64,000 bases of DNA, taken from Bradyrhizobium neotropicale (lineage in GTDB: Bacteria; Pseudomonadota; Alphaproteobacteria; Rhizobiales; Xanthobacteraceae). Below the pieces are notes generated by a model that was not told the origin of the DNA, did not search any database, and was given only the letters and a program-made list of their open reading frames with translations. Below, piece by piece: positions 17,341-26,830 of the stretch. A program made the translations under genes and the position numbers. The stretch lies in assembly GCF_001641695.1 (NCBI RefSeq), contig NZ_LSEF01000114.1, forward strand, positions 62,001-126,000, read 5' to 3'. Every line of letters begins with the position of its first letter. The stretch's first letter is position 1.

Positions 17341-18786
17341 ATGTCAGTCGAGGACGCCGCTGCGCCGGCCCCGTCCGCCACGCAAAGCGCAGCCCGCGCC
17401 ATTGCTCCGCTTCGCCGGGCGGCCCCGTCCGACCAGAGCGCGAGCGAGCGGAGGCGCGCCGCGCTCCTTCTCGCGCCGATCCTGCCGACGCTGGTCAAGC
17501 TCGCGCTCCCGACCGTGACCGTCCTGGTGGCGCAGACCGCGGTCAATATCGCGGAGGCCTATTATGTCGGCTTCCTCGGTACGGATGCGCTGGCGGGCGC
17601 CGCGCTGGTATTCCCGATCTTCATGCTGATGACGATGATGTCGAACGGTGGGTTCGGCAGCGGCGTGGCGTCTTCGGTGGCACGTGCAGTCGGCGCCGGC
17701 CGCCGCGACGACGCCGATGCCGCCCTGTTTCACGCCGTGGTGCTTGCCATCGTGGCGGGCGCCTTGTTTACGCTCGGCGCGGCTCTCGGCGGTCCACATC
17801 TGTTTCGCGTCCTTGGCGGCCGGGATGGGGCGCTCGCTGCAGCCGTCACTTATTCCAACTATCTCTTCGCCGGTGCCATTCCGGTCTGGATCGTCAATCT
17901 CCAGGCGGCGGCACTGCGCGGCTCCGGCAACGTCAAGGTGCCCGCGCTGGTGACCTTGATCGGCGCGATCGTGACCATCCCGGTCTCGCCGATCCTGATC
18001 TTCGGCTTCGGTCCGTTTCCGCAACTCGGTATCGGCGGCGCCGGCGTTGCGTTCGGCCTTTATTACGGCGCCGCGATGCTATTTCTGCTGCGCTACATGG
18101 CCTCCGGCCGATCCGGCCTCAACTTGCACATCGTGCGGCTGCGGGCGGCGATCTTCGCCGACATGCTGAAGGTCGGCATTCCCACCGCGCTCAATGCGGT
18201 GCTCACCAACCTCACCGTCATCCTGGTCACCGCCGCCGTCGGCCTGTTCGGCACCTCCGCGCTTGCGGGCTACGGCATCTCCTCGCGGCTCGACTACATC
18301 ATGGTCCCGCTGCTGTTCGGCGTCAGCACGGCGACCTTGACCATGGTCGGCGTCAACATGGGGGCAGGTCAGATGGCGCGGGCGCGGAGGATCGGCTGGA
18401 TCAGTGGCGTCCTCGGTATGGTCATGACCGGCACGATCGGTATCCTGGTTGCGATCTTCCCGACCGGCTGGCTCCATCTCTTCAGCCACGACACGGAGGT
18501 GGTGCGCGAGGGCATGACCTATTTGCGCATTGTTGCTCCGGCCTATGCCGCGCTCGGCTTCGGCTTCGTTGCGTCCTTTGCCGTCCAGGGCACCGGCCGC
18601 GCGATAGGGCCGCTCGCCTCATCGATCGCGCGAATCCTGATCGCGGCCGGCGGCGGCTGGATAGCCGTGACCAGCTTTGGTGCGGGGATGGCGGGGGTCG
18701 CCGGCATGGTCACGGTATCGCTGATAGCCTATGCGGTGATCTGTGCCTTGATCATGCTGTGGCCGTCGACGTGGCGGCCCGAGTGA
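17341..18786 (+). CDS. MATE-family efflux transporter
   Basis: 481 residues. After a polar, Ala/Pro-rich N-terminal extension of about 50 residues there are twelve predicted membrane helices in two similar halves, as in NorM/DinF-type MATE pumps that expel cationic drugs using Na+ or H+. Typical segments are LPTVTVLVAQTAVNIAEAYYVGFLGTDALAG in helix 1 and its echo VGIPTALNAVLTNLTVILVTAAVGLFG in helix 7. The ribosome-binding sequence GAGAGGA lies nine bases before ATG. It is controlled, by inference, by the divergent TetR gene through the operator at 17251-17293. Confidence 0.9.
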   Translation: MSVEDAAAPAPSATQSAARAIAPLRRAAPSDQSASERRRAALLLAPILPTLVKLALPTVTVLVAQTAVNIAEAYYVGFLGTDALAGAALVFPIFMLMTMMSNGGFGSGVASSVARAVGAGRRDDADAALFHAVVLAIVAGALFTLGAALGGPHLFRVLGGRDGALAAAVTYSNYLFAGAIPVWIVNLQAAALRGSGNVKVPALVTLIGAIVTIPVSPILIFGFGPFPQLGIGGAGVAFGLYYGAAMLFLLRYMASGRSGLNLHIVRLRAAIFADMLKVGIPTALNAVLTNLTVILVTAAVGLFGTSALAGYGISSRLDYIMVPLLFGVSTATLTMVGVNMGAGQMARARRIGWISGVLGMVMTGTIGILVAIFPTGWLHLFSHDTEVVREGMTYLRIVAPAYAALGFGFVASFAVQGTGRAIGPLASSIARILIAAGGGWIAVTSFGAGMAGVAGMVTVSLIAYAVICALIMLWPSTWRPE

Positions 18787-18934
18787 CCATGCCAAGGCTT
18801 TCCATTTCCCGATTGGCCACGCGGAGAGAAGCAGCGTCCCGCCGCGGGGCAAAATTTGAATTTCCATTTCATTGATTTCGCGCCACGTACGGGAGAAGAC
18901 GACATAGGTTATTGCCGGTTCCATGGAGACCAAG

Positions 18935-19717
18935 ATGTCGTTTCGCCTCCCCCTGATCCTCTCAACCTTGCTCGCCGTCTGGTCGGTGGGAGCCGCGGCC
19001 GAGACCATCAAGATCGGCGTGACGCCGGGCCCGCATGCGCAGATTCTCGAGGCGGTGAAGCCGATCGCGGCAAAGAACGGGCTCGATATCCAGCTCATCG
19101 AGTTCTCCGACTACGTCGTGCCGAACGCCGCGCTCGATGCCGGCGACATCCAGGCCAATTCCTTCCAGAACCAGCCCTATCTCGACAACCAGAAGGCCGA
19201 CCGCGGCTACAAGATCGAGTCCGTCGGGCTGACCGTGAACTTCCCGATCGGGGTCTATTCGAAGAAGCACAAGAGCTGGGCCGACATTCCCGACGGCGGC
19301 AAGGTCTCGATCCCGAACGATCCGACCAATGGCGGGCGCGTGCTGCTGCTCCTGCGCGACGAGGGCGTGATCAAGCTGAAGGACGGCGTCGGCTTCAAGC
19401 CGACCGTGCTCGACATCGCCGAGAACCCCAAGAAGCTGAAGTTCGTCGAGGTCGACGCGGCGCAGGCGCCGCGCGCGCTCGACGACGTCGATGCCGCCGC
19501 GATCAATACCAATTACGCAACCCAGGCCGGACTCGACCCCGTCAAGGACCCGATCCTGCGCGAGGATCCGAAGGGCCCCTACGTCAACCTGATCGCGGTC
19601 CGGACCGCCGACAAGGACAAGCCCTGGGTCAAGATCCTCGTAGACAGCTATCACACACCCGAGGTCAAGGAGTTCGTCCTGACCAAGTTCAAGGGCGCAG
19701 TGCTGCCGAGCTGGTAG
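18935..19717 (+). CDS. MetQ/NlpA-like ABC transporter substrate-binding protein
   Basis: 260 residues. The signal peptide (FRLPLILSTLLAVWSVGAAA) is followed by ETIKIGVTPGPHAQILE, the typical beginning of methionine-binding MetQ/NlpA proteins; NSFQNQPYLDNQ near 72-83 and PNDPTNGGRVLLLL near 126-139 are further family motifs. No cysteine stands at the cleavage site, so it is probably a soluble periplasmic protein and not a lipoprotein. The ATG at 18935 has GGAGA five bases before it; ATG 18923 is an alternative. No MetN/MetI genes are adjacent, so the cognate transporter must be elsewhere. Confidence 0.85.
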   Translation: MSFRLPLILSTLLAVWSVGAAAETIKIGVTPGPHAQILEAVKPIAAKNGLDIQLIEFSDYVVPNAALDAGDIQANSFQNQPYLDNQKADRGYKIESVGLTVNFPIGVYSKKHKSWADIPDGGKVSIPNDPTNGGRVLLLLRDEGVIKLKDGVGFKPTVLDIAENPKKLKFVEVDAAQAPRALDDVDAAAINTNYATQAGLDPVKDPILREDPKGPYVNLIAVRTADKDKPWVKILVDSYHTPEVKEFVLTKFKGAVLPSW

Positions 19718-19841
19718 GCAAACTGCCCAAACTCCGGCGGAGGACCCGGCGACGTGGCAGCCTTGCGCGGCGCTGGCTTGCCTCGGGCCGCGGCAACCGA
19801 CATCATCGGGGCCGTGGCAATCCTCGCCCGACAGGGGTCGT

Positions 19842-20879
19842 ATGAAACGCTTTGCAAACCTGAAACGACTGGGATTCTTCACGCGGCTTCTCGATGAGGC
19901 ACCCCCGGCGGACCGATACCGCTTCGCGGCGGAGCAGATCGTGCGCGCGGAAAAGGCGGGTCTCGATTCCGCGTGGATCGCGCAGCATCATTTTCACGAG
20001 CGCGAGGGCGGGCTGCCTTCGCCCTTCACCTTCCTCGGCTACGTTGCCGCGCAGACCTCGCGCATTCGCCTTGGCACCGGCATCGTCACCCTCCCGCTGG
20101 AGAACGCGGTGAGGGTGGCGGAGGATTCGGCGGTGCTCGATCTCCTCTGCAATGGCCGTTTCGAGCTCGGCGTCGGCACCGGCGGCAATCCGTCGGCCTT
20201 TGCCGCCTTCGGCCTCGACAGTGGCCAGCGCAACGAGATTTTCGCACGTAATCTGGACGTCGTCCGGACCGCGCTGGCCGGCAAGCCGCTCACCGGCGGC
20301 GATACGCTCTATCCGCTGCGGCCGCAATTGTGCGAACGGATCTGGCAGGCGACATTCTCGGTGGCCGGTGGCGCGCGCGCCGGCAAGGCGGGTGACGGTC
20401 TCCTGTTGTCGCGTACCCAGCCTCGTACCAAGGAAGCGCCGCGCGCGACGCTCGCCGAGATCCAGAATCCGATCATCGACGCTTATCTTGAGGCGCTGCC
20501 GCCGGGATGCGAGCCGCGGATCATGGCATCGCGTAGCGTCTTCGTCGCCGAGGATCGCGCTGAGGCGATGCACCTCGCCGACACCGGGCTACGGCGCGCA
20601 CTCCCGCAGTTCATGAAGGGCGGCCACGCCAAACCGGGCGAGACGCTGGAGGAGATGATCACGGCATTCGATACGCATGTCGGCGCGGCCGACGACGTCA
20701 TTGCCTCGCTCCGCGCCGACGCCACGCTGGAGCGGGTGACTGATCTCGTCTTCCAGGCGCATTCGGTTGATCCGCCGCATCCCTACATCCTGCGATCGAT
20801 GGAGCTGGTCGCGGAGAAGGTTGCGCCCGCCCTGGGCTGGACCCGGACCGCTGCGGCTGACGTCGCGCTGGCGGGCTAG
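19842..20879 (+). CDS. Putative FMN-dependent luciferase-like monooxygenase
   Basis: 345 residues with the bacterial luciferase-like TIM-barrel pattern: GLDSAWIAQHHFHE near 39-52, RIRLGTGIVTLP near 75-86, and GRFELGVGTGGN near 105-116. Such enzymes use reduced FMN and oxygen. It is followed by a CMD-domain protein and an AhpD-like protein, a trio I recall as the KPN_01858 / Avi_7170 / Avi_7169 families that travel together with ABC importers. The substrate is unknown; a role in opening or desulfurising an imported small molecule is a guess. About 120 bp separates it from the MetQ-like gene. Confidence 0.82.
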   Translation: MKRFANLKRLGFFTRLLDEAPPADRYRFAAEQIVRAEKAGLDSAWIAQHHFHEREGGLPSPFTFLGYVAAQTSRIRLGTGIVTLPLENAVRVAEDSAVLDLLCNGRFELGVGTGGNPSAFAAFGLDSGQRNEIFARNLDVVRTALAGKPLTGGDTLYPLRPQLCERIWQATFSVAGGARAGKAGDGLLLSRTQPRTKEAPRATLAEIQNPIIDAYLEALPPGCEPRIMASRSVFVAEDRAEAMHLADTGLRRALPQFMKGGHAKPGETLEEMITAFDTHVGAADDVIASLRADATLERVTDLVFQAHSVDPPHPYILRSMELVAEKVAPALGWTRTAAADVALAG

Positions 20880-20900
20880 CCGAACATTGCACGAGGCTGA

Positions 20901-21500
20901 ATGATGAGCACGACGGATATCATCGACACGCTTGCCGGGATCGAACCCGGATCGAGCCTGGACGCCATTCGCGCGAAGCGCGCGCAGGCGCGCGAGAACG
21001 CACAGAAGAGCTATCTCGCGCTGTTCGAGCCGGTTGACGCCAGCGATTTCTCTCTCGCGGAGCGCGCGACGGTCGCGCTCTTCGTGATCGGCCTCCATGG
21101 CGAACCCAACGTGACCGCGTTCTATCGGGCGAAGCTCGCTGCAACCGACGGAGCGGGCCTGGTCGAAACGATCGAGGCCGAAGTCACCCGGGGCAGGACG
21201 TCTGGTCCCTATGGCGCCTTTCCGGCCGGGCCGCTGTCGATCGAGAACAAGGCCGGCCTGGTCTACGGCGTGAGTGCAGATCGCAAGTCCGCCCTCGGCA
21301 CGCGCCTCGCCGCGGCGCTCGAACATGCGCATCTCCTGGTATTCCGGCCGCGCGATGCGGCATCGGCGGATATGAAGGCGCTGTTGAGCGCCGGCTGGTC
21401 GAACACCGGCATCGTCACCTTGTCCCAGCTCGTCGCTTTCCTGTCGTTCCAGGTGCGCGTCGTGAGCGGCTTGCGCACGCTTGGCGCGGCGAGCGCGTAG
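20901..21500 (+). CDS. CMD-domain protein, Avi_7170-like
   Basis: 199 residues (alternative start three bases later). The fold suggested by the sequence is a carboxymuconolactone-decarboxylase/AhpD-like helical domain, but the CxxC redox pair of AhpD is absent. It sits between the monooxygenase and the CxxC-containing partner and probably forms a complex or evolved from the same duplication. Family name is from memory of clusters with this gene order. Function is unproven. Confidence 0.68.
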   Translation: MMSTTDIIDTLAGIEPGSSLDAIRAKRAQARENAQKSYLALFEPVDASDFSLAERATVALFVIGLHGEPNVTAFYRAKLAATDGAGLVETIEAEVTRGRTSGPYGAFPAGPLSIENKAGLVYGVSADRKSALGTRLAAALEHAHLLVFRPRDAASADMKALLSAGWSNTGIVTLSQLVAFLSFQVRVVSGLRTLGAASA

Positions 21501-21512
21501 GAGACCGCAATC

Positions 21513-22097
21513 ATGAGCGCTGCAAACACCGTCAATCCGCCGGTCGTATTCACCCAGGACGAACTGGGTTGGGTGGCATGGATCGATCCGCTGCCCGAGA
21601 CTGAGCTGACCGAGCGGCATTTTGCGGGCCTCGTCGATCGCGCCCGCGCCAAGTCCGAATATTTCCGCCTCCTGGTGCGCGATCCCGAAGTGCTGGAAGC
21701 CCGGACCAAGACCGACAAGGACATCTTCTACAATACCGCCGACGGCCTGCCGCGCGCCGAGCGCGAGCTCGCGGCGGCAGCGACCTCGCGCTACAATGGC
21801 TGCATCTATTGCGCCTCCGTGCATGCGCGCTTTGCCAGCACCTATTCCAAGCGCCGCGACGACGTGCAGCGCCTGCTCGACGAAGGCATAGGTGCGGATC
21901 TCGGCGAGCGCTGGAACGCGGTGGTCAAGGCGTCGGTGGCGCTCGCCGCAACGCCGACCGCGTTCGATCAGGACAACATCGAGGAGCTGCGCCGCGCTGG
22001 GCTCGACGATGCCGAAATCGTCGACGTCATCAACGGCGCGTCATTCTTCAACTGGGCCAACAGGCTGATGCTCTCGCTCGGCGAGTCGACGAAATAG
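21513..22097 (+). CDS. Alkylhydroperoxidase-domain protein, Avi_7169-like
   Basis: 194 residues of the AhpD/CMD superfamily. The catalytic signature is present: Cys97-x-x-Cys100 followed by His104 (GCIYCASVH), with an upstream acidic/Arg-rich helix (LPRAERELAAAATSRY). AhpD-type proteins reduce peroxides through this dithiol. It starts 13 bp after the CMD protein gene, so the two are almost certainly cotranscribed. It may protect against, or use, peroxide formed by the neighbouring flavin monooxygenase. Confidence 0.82.
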   Translation: MSAANTVNPPVVFTQDELGWVAWIDPLPETELTERHFAGLVDRARAKSEYFRLLVRDPEVLEARTKTDKDIFYNTADGLPRAERELAAAATSRYNGCIYCASVHARFASTYSKRRDDVQRLLDEGIGADLGERWNAVVKASVALAATPTAFDQDNIEELRRAGLDDAEIVDVINGASFFNWANRLMLSLGESTK

Positions 22098-22158
22098 GCA
22101 TCTTCACTGGCACAGAACTTGCGACAAATATCCAACATCTGAGCGGACGGAGCCGAGC

Positions 22159-23316
22159 ATGAGCAACATGGATCGTCGTACCCTGGTGAGGGGTTCACTT
22201 GCCGCCATGATGGCGGGAGCGGCCTTCTCCCGCGCCGCCTTCGCGCAATCGTCCGAGCCGATCCTGCTCGGCGTCAGCGGTCCCCTGACCGGGCCGAACG
22301 CGCAATACGGCACGCAATGGAAGCAAGGTTTTGATCTCGCGCTCGACGAGATCCAGGCCGCCGGCGGCATCAACGGGCGTAAGCTCGCGTACAGCTTCGA
22401 GGACAGCCAGAGCGACCCGCGCCAGTCGGTGGCGATCGCCCAGAAGTTCGTTTCCGACTCCAGGATCGTCATGGAGCTCGGCGACTTCTCCAGCCCGGCG
22501 TCGATGGCGGCGTCTCCGATCTATCAGCGGGGAGGGCTGGTGCAGTTCGGCTTCACCAACTCGCATCCCGATTTCACCAAGGGCGGCGACTTCATGTGGA
22601 GCACCTCCGTCAGCCAGGCCGACGAGCAGCCGCTGCTGGCGCAATATGCTGTCAAGCGCCTCGGCCTCAAGAAGCTCGCGGTGTTGCACCTCAACACCGA
22701 TTGGGGCCGCACCAGCCGCGACTATTTCGTCAAGGCGGCCAAGGAATACGGCGCAGACGTCGCGATCACCGAAGGATACATTGCGGAAGAGCGCGACTTC
22801 CGCTCGACGCTGGTGCGGGTGCGCGATGCCAATCCGGACGGACTGATCCTGATCTCCTACTACTCCGACGGCGCGCTGATCGCGCGCCAGGCACGCCAGG
22901 TCGGGCTGAAGCAGACGATCTGCGCCGCAAGCTCGGTGTACTCGCCGAAATTCTTGGAGCTCGGCGGCGAGGCGGTCGAAGACGTCCATCTCGGCACGCG
23001 CTATTTCCCGGAAGATCCGCGGCCCGAGGTGCAGAAGTTCATTGCCGGCTTCAAGAAGAAATACAACGGGCAGGAGCCCGACGCCTTCAACGCCTATGCC
23101 TATGACGCGATGAACATGGCGGCTGCGGTCGTGAAGATCGGCGGCACCGACCGGCGCGCGATCCGTGACGCCTTCCCGAAAGTGAAGGATGTCTCGAGCG
23201 TCATTTTCGGGACGGCGACGTTCGACGTCGAGACCCGCCGCGTCAAGGGCGCCATGAATGCCGAGCTTGTCGTGCGCAAGGGCCAGTTCGCGCTTTGGGA
23301 CGGCAAGCCGACCTGA
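22159..23316 (+). CDS. Branched-chain-amino-acid-type ABC substrate-binding protein
   Basis: 385 residues. The signal has a twin-arginine look (DRRTLVRGSLAAMMAGAAFSRAAFA), and the mature part begins EPILLGVSGPLTGPNAQYG, the usual opening of type I periplasmic LivJ-like receptors. GINGRKLAYSFEDSQSDPRQSVAIAQKF near residues 72-99 is also typical. It precedes a fused permease and two ATPases to form a complete importer. The ligand is unknown; being linked to the monooxygenase trio, it may bind an aromatic or sulfur-containing compound and not an amino acid. Confidence 0.88.
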   Translation: MSNMDRRTLVRGSLAAMMAGAAFSRAAFAQSSEPILLGVSGPLTGPNAQYGTQWKQGFDLALDEIQAAGGINGRKLAYSFEDSQSDPRQSVAIAQKFVSDSRIVMELGDFSSPASMAASPIYQRGGLVQFGFTNSHPDFTKGGDFMWSTSVSQADEQPLLAQYAVKRLGLKKLAVLHLNTDWGRTSRDYFVKAAKEYGADVAITEGYIAEERDFRSTLVRVRDANPDGLILISYYSDGALIARQARQVGLKQTICAASSVYSPKFLELGGEAVEDVHLGTRYFPEDPRPEVQKFIAGFKKKYNGQEPDAFNAYAYDAMNMAAAVVKIGGTDRRAIRDAFPKVKDVSSVIFGTATFDVETRRVKGAMNAELVVRKGQFALWDGKPT

Positions 23317-23369
23317 CATCATGGCCGGAGTAATCGCTCCGGCCGCTTTCCTCTCATTGGGACCATCGC

Positions 23370-25193
23370 GTGGCTTCCTGGCTCGACTACACGATCAACG
23401 GGCTGATCGTCGGCAATGTGTACGCCCTCGTTGCGGTCGGGCTCGCGCTGATCTTCGGCGTCAGCCGCCTGATCAACTTTGCCCAGGGCTCGATCTATCT
23501 CGTCGGCGCCTATATCGGCTGGGTGGCGGTGGTGCAGTTGCACACGCCGCTGCCCCTCACCATTGTCGTGGTCGCGGTCGCCGCCGCGCTGGTCGGACTG
23601 ATCATCGAGCGCCTCGGCCTGCGGCCGCTGCAGAATTCGGCGCGCATCGCGCCGCTGCTGGCGACGATCGGCATCAGCTTCGTGCTCGATCAGCTCGTGA
23701 TGCTCACCTTCTCCCCCAACCCGCGCGCGCTGCCGAGCCAGTTGCCCGACGTGCGCTTCCAGGTCGGCAACGGAACGATCGGCCTGCTCGACCTCCTGAT
23801 CGCCGGCGTCGGTCTCACCAGCGCGCTGCTACTCTTTGTGTTCCTGCGCTACAGCAAGCTCGGCTGGGCGGTGCGGGCGACCGCGCAGGACCGCGACGCG
23901 GCGATGCAGATGGGCGTCGACGTCAATCGCGTCAATCAGGCCGTATTCGGCATCGCCGCGGCGCTCGGCGGCGTGTCCGGCATGCTGGTCGGCATGTACT
24001 ACAACCAGATCGACACGGCGATGAGCCTGCAGGCGACGCTCAAGGGCGTCGTCGCCGAAGTCGTCGGCGGCGCCGGCAACGTGCCCGGCGCCGTGGTCGG
24101 CAGCCTGCTGCTGGGACTCGTTGAAAGCTACGGCGTTGCGGTGTTCGGCACCAGCTATCGCAATTTGTTCGCGTTCCTGCTGCTGGTGCTGGTTCTGGTG
24201 CTGCGGCCGAACGGCCTGTTCGCGAGCGCGCGGCAGGCACCGCCCGAGCCGCTCACCGGCACCTTCATCGCGCCGAGTCGCCCGTTGCGCATTCCCCGCT
24301 GGGCCTTGGCTGTCGCAGTCGGCGGCTTTGCCATCCTGCCGCTGTTTCCGGTCTCGTTCTACGTGCTCCAGACGCTGATCAACGCCTGGCTGCTCGGCAT
24401 GCTCGCGCTCAGCCTGACACTGGTTGCGGGCACGATCGGGCAGGTCTCGCTCGGGCATGCCGCACTGCTGGCGATCGGTGCCTATACCTCGGCGCTGTTG
24501 TCGCTGAGCCTGTCCGTTCCCGTCGGTCTCGCCGTCATTGCCGGAGGCCTGATGAGTGCGGCGCTGGGCACGACCCTGATCTCGCCGTCGTTTCGCCTGC
24601 GTGGGCATTACGTGTCGATCGCGACGCTCGCGATCGGCGAGATCGTGTCGCTGGTGATCCTGAACTGGGAGAGCGTGACGCGTGGCCCGATCGGCATCTC
24701 GGGGATTCCGCCTTTGTCACTGTTCGGCTACGACCTGATCAGCGCATCGTCGGTCTACTGGTTCAGCTTTGCGGTGATGGTCGTGCTGGCGCTGCTGCAG
24801 GGGCGGTTGCTCACATCGCATCTCGGTCGCAGCTTCCGCGCCATTCGCGACGACGACATCGCCGCGCGCGCCTATGGCCTCAGCCTGAACCGCTATAAGT
24901 CGCTCGCCTTCATCTTCGGCGGCTTCGCCGCCGGCGTCAGCGGCGCCATCGCCGCGCATCTCTACTCCTACATCAATCACGAGACCTTCAACACGCAGCA
25001 ATCGATCCTGGCGCTGACCGTCGTGATCCTCGGCGGCCTCGGCAATGTCGTCGGTGCGATTCTCGGATCGGTCGCGCTGGTCGGCTTGCCCGAAGTCTTC
25101 CGCATTGCTGCGGAGTACCGCATCCTGATCTACGGCATCGTGCTTCTGCTCCTAGTGCGGTTCAGGCCGCAGGGCCTGTTGGGGACGATCTGA
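23370..25193 (+). CDS. Fused LivH-LivM-type ABC permease
   Basis: 607 residues from a GTG start. The first half (about 1-290) is LivH-like (NGLIVGNVYALVAVGLALIFGVSRLINFAQGS) and the second half (about 300-607) is LivM-like, with YHHVSIATLAIGEI-type sequence (GHYVSIATLAIGEIVSLVILNWESVTRGPIGI) near 410-440. Two permease subunits that are often separate are fused in one chain. It is part of the inner-membrane channel of the importer encoded by 22159-26781. The stop overlaps the ATPase start by one base. Confidence 0.9.
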   Translation: MASWLDYTINGLIVGNVYALVAVGLALIFGVSRLINFAQGSIYLVGAYIGWVAVVQLHTPLPLTIVVVAVAAALVGLIIERLGLRPLQNSARIAPLLATIGISFVLDQLVMLTFSPNPRALPSQLPDVRFQVGNGTIGLLDLLIAGVGLTSALLLFVFLRYSKLGWAVRATAQDRDAAMQMGVDVNRVNQAVFGIAAALGGVSGMLVGMYYNQIDTAMSLQATLKGVVAEVVGGAGNVPGAVVGSLLLGLVESYGVAVFGTSYRNLFAFLLLVLVLVLRPNGLFASARQAPPEPLTGTFIAPSRPLRIPRWALAVAVGGFAILPLFPVSFYVLQTLINAWLLGMLALSLTLVAGTIGQVSLGHAALLAIGAYTSALLSLSLSVPVGLAVIAGGLMSAALGTTLISPSFRLRGHYVSIATLAIGEIVSLVILNWESVTRGPIGISGIPPLSLFGYDLISASSVYWFSFAVMVVLALLQGRLLTSHLGRSFRAIRDDDIAARAYGLSLNRYKSLAFIFGGFAAGVSGAIAAHLYSYINHETFNTQQSILALTVVILGGLGNVVGAILGSVALVGLPEVFRIAAEYRILIYGIVLLLLVRFRPQGLLGTI

Positions 25194-26044
25194 TGGCCGA
25201 GCAGAACGCACCCATGTTGTCCGTTCGCGGCCTGACGCGGCGCTTTGGCGGCCTCACTGCCGTCGATGCCATCGATCTCGATCTCGCGAGGGGCGAGCTC
25301 GTCAGCATCATCGGCCCGAACGGCGCCGGCAAGACGACCCTGTTCAACCTCGTGACCGGGCACGATAGGCCCGATGCCGGCGAGGTTCGTCTCGAAGGGC
25401 GCGACATCACTGGCCTGTTGCCGGAAACGCTGGCAGGGCAGGGGATTGCGCGGACCTTCCAGCTTGGCCGCGTCTTCGGTAATCTCAGCGTCATGGACAA
25501 CGTCCTGATCGGCGCGCACACGCGGCTGCGTGCGGTCAAGCCGGCCGTGCCGGTGATCGGCCCGCTGCTGGAGCTGGGGCTGGCGCTGCTGCGTCCCGCA
25601 AGCGTCAGGGCCGAGGAGGAGCGGCTGCGCGAGGAGGTGAAGGTCATTCTCGCGCGCTTCGGCGAGCGGCTGCTGCCGCGGATCGACCAGCCCGCCTACA
25701 GCCTGTCCTATGCCAACCGCCGCCGCGTCGAGATCGCGCGCGCGCTCGCGCTGAAGCCGCGCCTGTTGCTGCTCGACGAGCCCACCGCCGGCATGAATCC
25801 GACCGAGACGGCGGAGATGCAGGCGCTCGTCGCCGAGCTGAAGGCGGAAGGCCTGACCATCCTCCTGATCGAGCACAAGCTCGAAATGGTCATGCGCCTC
25901 TCCGACCGTGTCATGGTCATGGACGAGGGCAAGAAGATCGCGGAAGGCTTGGGCGAAGACGTGCGCAACGATCCCAAGGTCATCGAGGCCTATCTCGGCC
26001 ACGGCCTGTCGCGGTCCGAGGATGAGCAGGAGACTGCGGCATGA
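25193..26044 (+). CDS. LivG-type ABC transporter ATPase
   Basis: 283 residues. Walker A GPNGAGKT is at 41-48, and Walker B with the following Glu is LLLLDEPTAGMNPTET near residue 190-205. The ABC signature is atypical: LSYANRRRVEIARAL replaces the LSYGQQRRLEIARAL usual in LivG, so the signature glycine-glutamine pair is lost. Length and C-terminal region are normal. It couples ATP hydrolysis to transport by the fused permease and overlaps both neighbours. Confidence 0.9.
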   Translation: MAEQNAPMLSVRGLTRRFGGLTAVDAIDLDLARGELVSIIGPNGAGKTTLFNLVTGHDRPDAGEVRLEGRDITGLLPETLAGQGIARTFQLGRVFGNLSVMDNVLIGAHTRLRAVKPAVPVIGPLLELGLALLRPASVRAEEERLREEVKVILARFGERLLPRIDQPAYSLSYANRRRVEIARALALKPRLLLLDEPTAGMNPTETAEMQALVAELKAEGLTILLIEHKLEMVMRLSDRVMVMDEGKKIAEGLGEDVRNDPKVIEAYLGHGLSRSEDEQETAA

Positions 26045-26781
26045 CGAGCACCGCACCCGATCCTCTCCTCGTGCTGTCGAACGTCAACACCTTCTACGGC
26101 CAGGCGCAGGTGCATTTCGATCTGTCGATCAGCATCGGGCGCGGTCATATCGTCTGCCTGCTCGGCGGCAATGCCAGCGGCAAATCGACGACGATGAAGA
26201 TCATCCTGGGCCTCGTGAAGCCGCGTTCGGGCGAGGTGACCTTCGATGGTTCTTCGTTGCTCGGGCTGACCACGCCGCAGATCGTTCGCCGCGGCATCGC
26301 GTCGGTGCCGGAGGCGCGGCGGCTGTTCGCCGACATGAGCGTCAGGGAGAACATCCTGATGGGCGCGTTCGTGCGCAACGATCGCGCTGAGGTCGCGCAG
26401 GACCTGGAGCGGATGCTCGCGCTCTTCCCGAAACTCGGCCAGCGGCTGTCGCAGCGCGCCAGCTCGCTCTCCGGCGGCGAGCAACAGATGGTCGCGATGG
26501 CCCGCGCGCTGATGAGCCGGCCGCGCATGATCGTGATGGACGAGCCGACGATGGGCCTGTCGCCGCTCTATGTCGACCGCGTGCTGGAGCTGATCCGCAC
26601 CATCAACCAGGAAGGCGTGTCGGTGTTCATGGTCGAGCAGAATGCCAGCCTCGCGCTCGAGATCGCGCATGAAGCCTATGTGTTGCAGACCGGCAGGATC
26701 GTGCTCTCCGGCCCCGCGCGAGCGCTGAAGGACGATCCTCGCGTGCGCGACGCGTATCTCGGCGGCACCGAGGCTGCGTAA
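26041..26781 (+). CDS. LivF-type ABC transporter ATPase
   Basis: 246 residues. Walker A is GGNASGKST at 42-50 (LivF proteins more often have GRNGAGKTT), the ABC signature LSGGEQQMVAMARAL near residues 142-156 is canonical, and Walker B is MIVMDEPTMGLSP. Because this partner has a canonical signature while LivG does not, the two nucleotide sites of the heterodimer are probably unequal. The ATG overlaps the LivG stop by four bases. It ends the importer operon. Confidence 0.9.
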   Translation: MTSTAPDPLLVLSNVNTFYGQAQVHFDLSISIGRGHIVCLLGGNASGKSTTMKIILGLVKPRSGEVTFDGSSLLGLTTPQIVRRGIASVPEARRLFADMSVRENILMGAFVRNDRAEVAQDLERMLALFPKLGQRLSQRASSLSGGEQQMVAMARALMSRPRMIVMDEPTMGLSPLYVDRVLELIRTINQEGVSVFMVEQNASLALEIAHEAYVLQTGRIVLSGPARALKDDPRVRDAYLGGTEAA

Positions 26782-26830
26782 CGCGGTCTCTGCACGAAGC
26801 CTGTCTCGGTAGCACGCTGATGCTTCCACA

